Assembly (NCBI GenBank): GCA_036794995.1 | Contig: DAIRFP010000277.1 | Coordinates: forward strand, 1-6,318 | Length of the DNA stretch: 6,318 nt | Direction of reading: 5' to 3' | Origin: DAIRFP01 sp036794995 | Lineage (GTDB): Bacteria > Desulfobacterota > Binatia > UBA9968 | Part shown: piece after piece, positions 1 to 5,715 of the stretch | Numbering within the stretch: position 1 is the stretch's first letter | Layout of the letters: the number at the start of each line of letters is the position of its first letter | Translations under genes and position numbers: made by a program | The notes under the pieces: generated by a model | The model's database searches: none | Seen by the model: the letters and a program-made list of their open reading frames with translations, nothing else | What the model was told of the DNA's origin: nothing

Positions 1-1
1 G

Positions 2-541
2 GCGCCGCTCCTGTCCTTCACTGCGGAGGAGATTTGGCAGTACATGCCGGACAAGAGTAAACGGCCATCGAGCGTGTTCTTGTCGCGCATTCCTGAAGCG
101 GACGGCGCCTTTGCGGACCCAAAACTTGCCGTGAAATGGGATCGAGTCTTCGCTGAACGAGGCGAAGTGCTAAAGGCCTTGGAACAAGCTCGCGTTGCCG
201 GACTCATCGGCCATTCCCTCGATGCAAGGGTTACCTTGCATAGTCAAAACGGTAATCAGGATTCGCCCCTAAGGGGAATGGTGGATGCCGGGCGGAAGAA
301 GCTGGAGGATGTTCTGATCGTTTCTCAGGCCGAGCTCTCGAGTGAATTGATTCCCCGAACCAATGAGCCGGTAAGTTCGCACCGGGGAGAGCTTTTGGAT
401 GCTGTGATCGTGGTCGCCAAGGCGGAGGGTAACAAGTGCGAGCGCTGCTGGAAGTATGACGTTGATGTTGGCAAGGATGCTGATCACCCGACGGTTTGCC
501 CCCGCTGTGTTGAAGTTCTGAGATCCGGAGCGTCTGCTTGA
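2..541 (+). CDS. ileS: Isoleucyl-tRNA synthetase, C-terminal 179 residues (5' end outside window)
   Basis: Cytoplasmic class I aminoacyl-tRNA synthetase that charges tRNA-Ile with isoleucine. Only the C-terminus is present: the frame is open from base 2 (APLLSFTAEEIWQY, the typical start of the late anticodon-binding region) to a TGA at 539-541. The catalytic HIGH and KMSKS motifs and the editing domain lie upstream of the window. The diagnostic part is the C-terminal zinc knuckle, KCERCW followed by CPRC, whose four cysteines are encoded between 437 and 508, with the usual KYDVDVG-type stretch between the pairs. This is the form of IleS found in most bacteria. The last four bases overlap the lspA start, and the ileS-lspA order is common in Gram-negative bacteria, which supports both calls. 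The ATG at 44 is an internal methionine, not the start. Confidence 0.96.
   Translation, partial: APLLSFTAEEIWQYMPDKSKRPSSVFLSRIPEADGAFADPKLAVKWDRVFAERGEVLKALEQARVAGLIGHSLDARVTLHSQNGNQDSPLRGMVDAGRKKLEDVLIVSQAELSSELIPRTNEPVSSHRGELLDAVIVVAKAEGNKCERCWKYDVDVGKDADHPTVCPRCVEVLRSGASA
527..530 (+). promoter_or_regulatory. Ribosome binding site for lspA
   Basis: A GGAG lies inside the last codons of ileS, seven bases before the TTG at 538. It supports the unusual TTG start and suggests that lspA translation is coupled to the end of ileS. Confidence 0.6.
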
Positions 542-1035
542 CCGTCAAATGGAAAATCGTCGTCGGCTGGATTGTTTTTATCCTGATTGCCGATCAGTTG
601 ACGAAGTTTATAGTCGACCAAGCGATGCCGCTGCACCATTCTATCCCCGTCATCGACAACCTGTTTAGTCTGACTTATATCCGGAATACCGGGGCCGCGT
701 TTGGCATATTGTCCGGAAGCGCAGCCCATTTTCGGCTACCCTTTCTGCTGATATTCTCCATCCTGGCGATCGGTTTTGTCGTTACCATGCTCCGACGTTT
801 GCCCGATAGAGAAACGGGCTTGATTACCGCGCTCGCTTTTATCCTTGGCGGCGCCATCGGCAACTTGATCGATCGGATTGCATACGGCGAAGTCATCGAT
901 TTTCTCGACGTCTACTGGTCAAACTTTCACTGGCCGGCGTTTAATCTTGCTGACAGCTTCATCACCATCGGCGTTCTGATCACTGTTTTCTATCTCATCA
1001 AGTCAAAGGGTGAAGATCCCTTCGCGCGGAACTAG
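538..1035 (+). CDS. lspA: Lipoprotein signal peptidase (signal peptidase II)
   Basis: Inner-membrane aspartyl protease that removes the signal peptide of prolipoproteins after the lipobox cysteine has been diacylglycerylated. The 165-residue length is typical. Family motifs appear in order: DQLTK at residues 19-23 at the end of the first membrane segment, RNTGAAFG at 49-56, GGAIGNLIDR at 104-113, VIDF at 119-122 and FNLADS at 135-140. D121 and D139 correspond to the catalytic aspartate pair of known LspA proteins. Four hydrophobic segments are visible, roughly at residues 7-26, 66-86, 94-112 and 137-154. The start is TTG: its bases overlap the ileS stop (TTGA), a GGAG lies upstream, and the first ATG in frame is codon 30, which would remove the first membrane helix and DQLTK. 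The TAG stop is part of a CTAG shared with the convergent Smr gene. Confidence 0.97.
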   Translation: MTVKWKIVVGWIVFILIADQLTKFIVDQAMPLHHSIPVIDNLFSLTYIRNTGAAFGILSGSAAHFRLPFLLIFSILAIGFVVTMLRRLPDRETGLITALAFILGGAIGNLIDRIAYGEVIDFLDVYWSNFHWPAFNLADSFITIGVLITVFYLIKSKGEDPFARN

Positions 1036-1328
1036 TTTTTCTTTGCCAAGACCACGACGGTAGCCCCCCAGCCACCCGCTTCCGCTGGGGCATCCTTGAA
1101 GGAAAGTACGAGCGCGTGCTTCTGGAGGATGCTGCGCACGATGTTGCGCTGGACACCTGTGCCACGGCCATGAATGATTCGAACTTCTTTGAGCCCGGCC
1201 TGCTTACATTGCTCAAGATATTCCTCGACGACGCTCGGAATGTCTCTGGGGGCGAAGGGGTGGAGATCGATGGAATCTTCGATGGGGAGGACAATGGGTT
1301 CGGTGAAGGGCGACTCTGGCTCTTTCAT
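1032..1328 (-). CDS. Small free-standing Smr-domain protein
   Basis: A 98-residue protein made almost entirely of a Smr (small MutS-related) domain. Visible motifs are IDLHPFAPRDI at residues 20-30 (the DLH motif, with P where many members have G), the IHGRGTG loop at 52-58 followed by R61, and GGWGATVVVLAK at 85-96. Smr domains occur at the C-terminus of MutS2 and as small separate proteins. Several are nucleases acting on branched DNA or on mRNA at stalled ribosomes, but the role of short versions like this one is not settled. The frame stays open upstream to 1484, but that extension overlaps the TRAP permease gene and looks unlike protein. The ATG at 1328 follows the permease stop by 20 bases and has a GAGG upstream, so it is the likely start. 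It appears to be the last gene of the E2-TAXI-TRAP operon, perhaps only by position. Its stop overlaps the lspA stop on the other strand. Confidence 0.87.
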   Translation of the reverse strand: MKEPESPFTEPIVLPIEDSIDLHPFAPRDIPSVVEEYLEQCKQAGLKEVRIIHGRGTGVQRNIVRSILQKHALVLSFKDAPAEAGGWGATVVVLAKKN

Positions 1329-1338
1329 TTCGTCACAA

Positions 1339-1342
1339 CCTC
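1339..1342 (-). promoter_or_regulatory. Likely ribosome binding site for the Smr gene
   Basis: GAGG on the minus strand, ten bases before the ATG at 1328 and within the gap after the permease stop. It is modest in strength but favours this ATG over the longer upstream reading. Confidence 0.4.
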
Positions 1343-1348
1343 GGCGGA

Positions 1349-3226
1349 TTAATCCGCACCGGCCCGAACAACCGCTCGTCGGCGTTGCCACAGATAGACA
1401 CCGACAAATACGGCTATCGCCGCGAGCCCGGTGGGTAGGGACGGTACGAACGCCAGTACAGTCGCGGCGGCCAAAAGCAGCCATTCGACTAGATTGGTCC
1501 TGACGTGAAAATATCCAGTGCTAACGATAGAAAAAAGCACCGTGCCCAGGGTCGCAGAGGCGATGGCCGCAATATTCTGACTGGTTGTTCCGGTTAGGAG
1601 GATGTGAGTGTAAGCGAAGAGCACGGGCATTACGTAGATAATCTTGGCGAATCTAAAACAGGCCCAGCCGGTCTTCATCGGGTCCGCTTGGGCGATGGCT
1701 GCGGCGGCGAATGGTCCCATAGCGACGGGCGGGGTGATGTTGGAATCAAGGCTCAGCCAAAAGATCAGCAGGTGAGCAGGAAGCACCGGTACGCCTAGTT
1801 TAAGCAACGCCGGAACAGCCACCACCGCAACAACGAGATAAGTTGCGGTAATGGGCAGTGGCAGGCCCAGAACGAATGTTGCTACGGCGATTAAGCCGAT
1901 GGTCAAGAGGATGCTTTGGCCGGCCAAGTCCACCAACAGGTAGGGAAAGCGGATGACGATCCCGGTCAATGAAAGCACGCCGATGAGGATCCCTACCGCG
2001 CCGGTCAGAGCCGCGACAAACAAGCTGTTCTTACCAGCGTCGACCAAGGCCTGCCAGATCTGCGGCAATCCCATTCGTGTTTCTTTGCGGAACCAGCTGA
2101 CGACAATCGTCGAGAGCATGCCGTAAAGCGCAGCCAGTTGTGGCGAGTAGCCGGCGACGAGGGTGCCAATCAAGACCGCAATGGGCATAAGCAGATACCA
2201 GCCACGCGCCCAGACCTCGCGGCTGTTCGGCAGCTCCTCTGGAGGCAGTCCGCGCAAGCCGAGTTTCTTTGACTCGAAGTAGATCATGACGCCGACAGAG
2301 AGAAAAAAGAGAATGCCGGGAATCGCCGCTACCTTGATGATTTCCACATAGGGGATTCCGGTCATCTCGGACATGATAAAGGCGCCGGCGCCCATGACGG
2401 GGGGCATAATCGCGGCGCCAGTGGAAGCCGCGGCTTCCACTGCTCCGGCGATGTGAGGTGGAAAGCCGGCGCGCTTCATGAGAGGTATAGTGATGGGGCC
2501 TTTCGTCACCGTTTCGGCGATGGGACTTCCGCTGATCGTTCCCATGAGCAGGCTTGACACGACCGAAGCCTGTGCGGGTCCGCCGGCAATCCGCCCGAGG
2601 CTTGCCAGAGAGATGTCCACGAAGAATTTCGCCACCCCGGCCCGCTCCAGAAACGCCCCGAAGGCGACAAAGGGAATAATAAACTCGGCTAAAACTTCGG
2701 CCATGATGCCGAAGATGCCGTCTGAAGTGAGGTAGACATATTCAATGATGCGGCTCGCGCTGTAACCGCGGTGGCCGACAATATAGGGCAGGTAATTGCC
2801 GAAGAGAGCGTAAAGAATCGGTATGATCGCGCATAGCGCCATGTCCATGCCCAGTACTCTGCGCGCCGCTTCGATGGCCACGACAATTGCGATGACACCC
2901 ATCCACACGTCCAACTGGGTGTATGCCCCCGCCCGGTAGGCCATGGCTTCATGCTCGACCATCCAGTAGACGACGCTTACAGTCGCGCCTAAGGCAAGTA
3001 GCAGATCAAGGAGGGAGGGAGCATCGGCCCGGGCGCGCTTCCAGCCTTTGTAGAGAAGCATGGGCACGACCAGGCTGTAGAGGATAGCGATGCCGCGAAA
3101 ATATTGCAGCGAGACCACGCCCACCGTGGATGCCCATACGTAATACAATGCCGTCGCTCCCATCATGATCTGAACGGCGCGGCTCCAGTAGCTTGATAGC
3201 GAGCGAATTTGGGCTGGCTCGGCCAC
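1349..3226 (-). CDS. TRAP transporter permease, fused small and large subunits (4TM/12TM type)
   Basis: Inner-membrane component of a TAXI-type TRAP secondary transporter. It would use an ion gradient to take up a solute delivered by the periplasmic binding protein encoded just upstream. The 625 residues carry many hydrophobic segments. Residues 1 to about 150 form the DctQ-like part, ending in LYALFGNYLPYIVGHRGYS (139-157). The DctM-like part follows, with AFGAFLERAG at 188-197, GTISGSPIAETVTKG at 229-243, IPLMKRAGF at 247-255 and EAAASTGAAIMPPVMGAGAF at 264-283. The second half of the inverted pair carries GLPLPITATYLVV at 454-466 and SNITPPVAMGPFAAA at 495-509. A C-terminal tail of about 75 residues has two or three further hydrophobic stretches. 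The GTISGSPIAETVTKG loop differs from the GTISGSSVANVVTTG form I recall as common, so this may be a distinct subgroup. The start is GTG, nine bases after the TAXI stop and in the same frame, with no clear Shine-Dalgarno; translation is probably coupled. The substrate is unknown. Confidence 0.95.
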   Translation of the reverse strand: MAEPAQIRSLSSYWSRAVQIMMGATALYYVWASTVGVVSLQYFRGIAILYSLVVPMLLYKGWKRARADAPSLLDLLLALGATVSVVYWMVEHEAMAYRAGAYTQLDVWMGVIAIVVAIEAARRVLGMDMALCAIIPILYALFGNYLPYIVGHRGYSASRIIEYVYLTSDGIFGIMAEVLAEFIIPFVAFGAFLERAGVAKFFVDISLASLGRIAGGPAQASVVSSLLMGTISGSPIAETVTKGPITIPLMKRAGFPPHIAGAVEAAASTGAAIMPPVMGAGAFIMSEMTGIPYVEIIKVAAIPGILFFLSVGVMIYFESKKLGLRGLPPEELPNSREVWARGWYLLMPIAVLIGTLVAGYSPQLAALYGMLSTIVVSWFRKETRMGLPQIWQALVDAGKNSLFVAALTGAVGILIGVLSLTGIVIRFPYLLVDLAGQSILLTIGLIAVATFVLGLPLPITATYLVVAVVAVPALLKLGVPVLPAHLLIFWLSLDSNITPPVAMGPFAAAAIAQADPMKTGWACFRFAKIIYVMPVLFAYTHILLTGTTSQNIAAIASATLGTVLFSIVSTGYFHVRTNLVEWLLLAAATVLAFVPSLPTGLAAIAVFVGVYLWQRRRAVVRAGAD

Positions 3227-3235
3227 GGCTTTACG

Positions 3236-4288
3236 TTATTTGGCGCGAATTGCTTCGGGAATCTGGATCCCGGCGGTTTTCCAGTAGTCTTCGGCGCCCT
3301 TGGCGAGAGGAATCGTCACTCCCTGCAGGGCCTTTTGCGGCACCATGTCCTTCGATCCGGCATGGACGTTGGTCATGTGCGCGTGTCCTTCCTTGGCATA
3401 GACGGCTTCGACCATCTTCTGGACCAGTGGCGCGGGGAGGTCGCGATTGACGTACCAGATCACGGGAATGCCGACCGTTGAAGTATCTTCAGTAATTCCG
3501 CGATAGGAATTCGCCGGGAATACGTATCGCGCGAAGTAGGGAAACTGCTTGAAGAAGTCAGTCTTGGTAGCGGGAGTATAGATATCAATGGCCCGGATGG
3601 GTCTTTTAGTGGCGGCTTCCATGGTTACTCGATCGGGTTCCGGCCCGGTCCAGAAAAAAGCATCAGCCTTGCCGTCGCCCATGGCCTCGCCGGCTTGGGC
3701 TCCAAGCAGCGGAATGCGATTGATCTTGTCCCAGATTCCGAGGGCCCGGAAGACGCGCTCAGCGCTGGCAAATGTTCCTGAACCTGGCGTCCCGACGGCG
3801 ACGCGTTTGCCGACGAGGTCGTCAGCCGTGCGGATGCCGCTGTCCGCAAACGTAATCGCGTGGGCAACGCCAAAAAAAACCACTCCGACAGCGCGCAAAT
3901 TGGTCAGAGGCTTGCCCTTAAATTGCTCTTGCCCAAAGTAACCCTCGTGGAGATCCGAGGCAAAAGAGAGTCCCATCTCGGCTTCACCACCGTTTACCCG
4001 GCGCGTATTCTCCACCGACCCGCCGGTTGCGGCCACGGATACGTCAAGATTGGGAACGTTTTTAGACAGGTAGGTCCCGATACCCGTTGCGAAAATGCCG
4101 AATACCCCCGCCGGAGGACCTCCTGCCATGGTGATTCGCTCTACCTTCTGAGCATAGGCATCGCTGATTAAACAACTCACAAGTGTCAGCGCCATCGACA
4201 GTGCAGCGATCCGCACGCCGTGGCGGGCTGACCTCGCTTCACCTCTTCGCGCTAATCGCCGATCAGCAACTTCGAGTTTGTTAGACAT
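3236..4288 (-). CDS. TAXI-family TRAP transporter solute-binding protein
   Basis: Periplasmic or membrane-anchored receptor that captures the substrate for the adjacent fused TRAP permease. The 350-residue length fits the family. An Arg-rich N-region (residues 1-26) is followed by a hydrophobic stretch (27-41) and AYA-Q at 44-47, a good signal peptidase I site. An LVSC at 36-39 also fits a lipobox, so the protein could instead be a lipoprotein anchored at C39. The mature part has TAXI features: AGGPPAGVFG at 55-64, TGGSVENTRRVNGGEAEMGL at 88-107, KRVAVGTPGSGTFASA at 161-176 and GDGKADAFFWTG at 204-215. The ATG start is firm because AGGAGG lies eight bases upstream. The gene follows the E2 gene by 15 bases and precedes the permease by 9, so all three are probably co-transcribed. 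TAXI ligands known elsewhere include glutamate and other carboxylates; the ligand here cannot be read from sequence. Confidence 0.94.
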   Translation of the reverse strand: MSNKLEVADRRLARRGEARSARHGVRIAALSMALTLVSCLISDAYAQKVERITMAGGPPAGVFGIFATGIGTYLSKNVPNLDVSVAATGGSVENTRRVNGGEAEMGLSFASDLHEGYFGQEQFKGKPLTNLRAVGVVFFGVAHAITFADSGIRTADDLVGKRVAVGTPGSGTFASAERVFRALGIWDKINRIPLLGAQAGEAMGDGKADAFFWTGPEPDRVTMEAATKRPIRAIDIYTPATKTDFFKQFPYFARYVFPANSYRGITEDTSTVGIPVIWYVNRDLPAPLVQKMVEAVYAKEGHAHMTNVHAGSKDMVPQKALQGVTIPLAKGAEDYWKTAGIQIPEAIRAK

Positions 4289-4296
4289 TGTATTGC

Positions 4297-4302
4297 CCTC
4301 CT
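4297..4302 (-). promoter_or_regulatory. Strong ribosome binding site for the TAXI gene
   Basis: A perfect AGGAGG on the minus strand, eight bases before the ATG at 4288. It overlaps the second of two tandem stop codons (TAA TAG) ending the E2 gene. It is the clearest Shine-Dalgarno in the window and suggests the binding protein is made in excess over its operon neighbours. Confidence 0.85.
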
Positions 4303-4303
4303 A

Positions 4304-5563
4304 TTATGCCGGATTTTCCAAAAGACCCTTTACTTGCGTCAAAAAGCGCGCGGCACTGGCTCCATCCACAATCCGATGATCCGCCGATAGTGTGGCTGTC
4401 ATCATAGATCGGATCATCATGCCCTCTTCATCCGCAACCACCCGCGGTGCCACTCTTCCCACAGCCAAGATCGCGCACTGGGGTGGATTGATAATCGCCA
4501 CAAAATTATCTACGCCAAGCGTACCAAGGTTCGAGACCGTAAACGTTCCGCCTTCGTAATCGAGAGGAAGAAGTTTTTTTCTGTGCGCTTTTTCGATCAA
4601 CTCCCGGCTCTGCCCGGCGAGCTCCATTAAGCTCATTTGATCGGCGCGTCGAATCACCGGTACCACGAGTCCTTCTTCAAGCGCCACAGCCATGCCAATG
4701 TTAATTTCAACGAGGAGTTGAATGCCGTCGTTCGTGAAAGTTGAGTTCAGCATGGGGAACTGTTTGAGGGCACGGGCGCAGGCATGCAGAATGAAGTCAT
4801 TGATGGATGGTACAACGGACTGTCCAGTCTGTTTCCAAGTCGTTCGTTTTTCATTGACGACCGTCATGTCGATGTCCATGCCGAGATAAAAGTGCGGGGC
4901 GGATTGTTTACTTTGGGTCATCCTTTGGCCGACGATGCGGCGCATCGGGCTCAACGGCACGACCTCTTTTGCGCCGGACGGCCCAACGTAGGGTGATGCT
5001 TTTCCCGGCGCAGCGCGAAGAACGTCCTCGGCTAAAATGCTTCCCTCAGGACCGCTCCCGTGGAGGGTTGCGAGATCGATTTCTTTCTCTCGGGCGATTC
5101 TCTTCGCTGCCGGAGATGCAAGTATTTTTCCTCGAACAGCCGAGCGGCCCTCACCCCTTCCCTCTCCCACGGGGAGAGGGTGACCCTCACTCGGTATCTC
5201 TGACTGTGGAGCGAGACGAGCCTCACTTTTCCCCTCTCCCTCTAGAGGGCGCCCCTTACTTATTCCCTCTCCCTCTGGGAGAGGGCGAGAGTGAGGGTCC
5301 TGCGCCGCGGGAGTCACCACTTCACCAGGCGCGAGGATCACTGCGATTTTATTTCCAACCGGAATTTCATCTCCAGCGGAAGCAGTGACATTAGTCAAAA
5401 TGCCGGAGGCCGGTGCCTCGATCTCTACCGTGGCCTTGTCGGTTTCCACCTCCATGAGAGGCTCGCCTTTGGCCACGGATTGCCCTTCGGCTTTGAGCCA
5501 ATTAAGTAGCGTTCCTTTTTCCTGCGCCACTCCCAGCGCAGGCATGATTACGTCGGTAGCCAT
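4304..5563 (-). CDS. Dihydrolipoamide acyltransferase, E2 of a 2-oxoacid dehydrogenase complex
   Basis: Core subunit of a pyruvate, acetoin or related 2-oxoacid dehydrogenase. It passes the acyl group from E1 through a lipoyl arm to CoA in the cytoplasm. Domains in order: one lipoyl domain at residues 1-80, with the lipoylated lysine K43 in VETDKATVE; a linker at 81-145; a peripheral subunit (E3/E1) binding domain at about 146-182 (ILASPAAKRIARE); and the acyltransferase domain at about 200-419. The latter has GTFTVSNLG at 339-347 and the catalytic ADHRIVDG at 394-401, with H396 as the active histidine and D400. The start MATDVIMPALG matches the usual E2 beginning, although no clear Shine-Dalgarno precedes it. 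The linker is unusual: residues 89-139 are encoded by a palindromic repeat block instead of the usual Ala/Pro-rich hinge. No E1 or E3 gene is next to it: upstream is an unrelated binding protein and downstream a TRAP transporter. Sequence alone does not separate AceF/PdhC from AcoC. Confidence 0.95.
   Translation of the reverse strand: MATDVIMPALGVAQEKGTLLNWLKAEGQSVAKGEPLMEVETDKATVEIEAPASGILTNVTASAGDEIPVGNKIAVILAPGEVVTPAAQDPHSRPLPEGEGISKGRPLEGEGKSEARLAPQSEIPSEGHPLPVGEGRGEGRSAVRGKILASPAAKRIAREKEIDLATLHGSGPEGSILAEDVLRAAPGKASPYVGPSGAKEVVPLSPMRRIVGQRMTQSKQSAPHFYLGMDIDMTVVNEKRTTWKQTGQSVVPSINDFILHACARALKQFPMLNSTFTNDGIQLLVEINIGMAVALEEGLVVPVIRRADQMSLMELAGQSRELIEKAHRKKLLPLDYEGGTFTVSNLGTLGVDNFVAIINPPQCAILAVGRVAPRVVADEEGMMIRSMMTATLSADHRIVDGASAARFLTQVKGLLENPA
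5148..5297. repeat. Palindromic repeat block inside the E2 coding sequence
   Basis: A 150-bp block bounded by CCCTCAC (5148-5154) and its inverse GTGAGGG (5291-5297). It holds three copies of CCCTCTCCC, at 5160-5168, 5232-5240 and 5265-5273. The first and third form hairpins with a 9-bp stem and 3-base loop (5160-5180 and 5265-5285), using GGGAGAGGG as the second arm. The middle copy runs into a 12-bp perfect palindrome, CCCTCTAGAGGG (5238-5249). The 20-base stretches at 5149-5168 and 5221-5240 match at 16 positions. From memory, this resembles a class of dispersed intergenic hairpin repeats found in many GC-rich bacteria. Core spacings of 72 and 33 bases keep all copies in one reading frame of the E2 gene (residues 89-139). 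Confidence 0.85.
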
Positions 5564-5715
5564 AGTCGTTGGTTGCTTATCATGGAAAGGCTTGAGGCGG
5601 AAGGCGCGATTTTTGTAGGGGCGACCGGCCGGTCGCCCCTACCCATCGCCTGCTTCAGGCTGACGCTGATTTACCTTAGGCGGAGCCTCCTACCACTCGA
5701 CCCTCGACCCTCATT
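5564..5715. other. Spacer between the ABC-type binding protein gene and the E2 gene
   Basis: This 152-bp gap contains a perfect 28-bp palindrome, a tandem CGACCCT repeat (5698-5711) and a small AGGC/GCCT hairpin (5678-5688). It should hold the promoter of the E2-TAXI-TRAP-Smr operon if that is transcribed independently. I could not find a convincing -35/-10 pair on the minus strand, nor a hairpin followed by a T run that would end the upstream transcript. Confidence 0.6.
5615..5642. repeat. Perfect 28-bp palindrome
   Basis: Every base pairs around the centre between 5628 and 5629; each arm reads GTAGGGGCGACCGG. On the minus strand it lies 51 bases before the E2 start codon, so it would be in that mRNA's leader if transcription begins upstream of it. 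It is preceded on the plus strand by a T run (5611-5614) and is not followed by one on either strand, so it is not a standard intrinsic terminator. It looks like a dispersed extragenic palindrome, different in sequence from the CCCTCTCCC repeats within the E2 gene. Confidence 0.9.

Noticed and set aside
1006..1040. Possible terminator for lspA: AAGGG/CCCTT hairpin and the T run at 1036-1040
   Set aside because: The stem is only 5 bp and lies well before the T run, so it does not form a standard intrinsic terminator.
1066..1090. CCCCAGC/GCTGGGG hairpin at the 3' end of the Smr gene
   Set aside because: It has a 7-bp stem with a long loop and no T run on either strand; it codes for the conserved GGWGAT region and its neighbours.
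1329..1484. N-terminal extension of the Smr gene to an ATG at 1484
   Set aside because: It would overlap the permease gene by more than 130 bases, is rich in Arg, Cys and Gly without family likeness, and a better-placed ATG with a GAGG exists at 1328.
3588..3941. Plus-strand open frame opposite the TAXI gene
   Set aside because: Shadow of the real gene; no recognisable domain and no ribosome binding site in a sensible context.
5148..5297. CRISPR array or tandem satellite
   Set aside because: Units are unevenly spaced, palindromic and only partly alike, with no regular spacers.
4969..5388. Plus-strand open frame opposite the E2 gene
   Set aside because: Its length comes from the repeat block, which is open in several frames; the minus-strand E2 has full domain motifs and this frame has none.
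5615..5642. Intrinsic terminator at the 28-bp palindrome
   Set aside because: On the minus strand the hairpin is followed by an A run and on the plus strand by ACCCATC, so no U tract would follow in either RNA.
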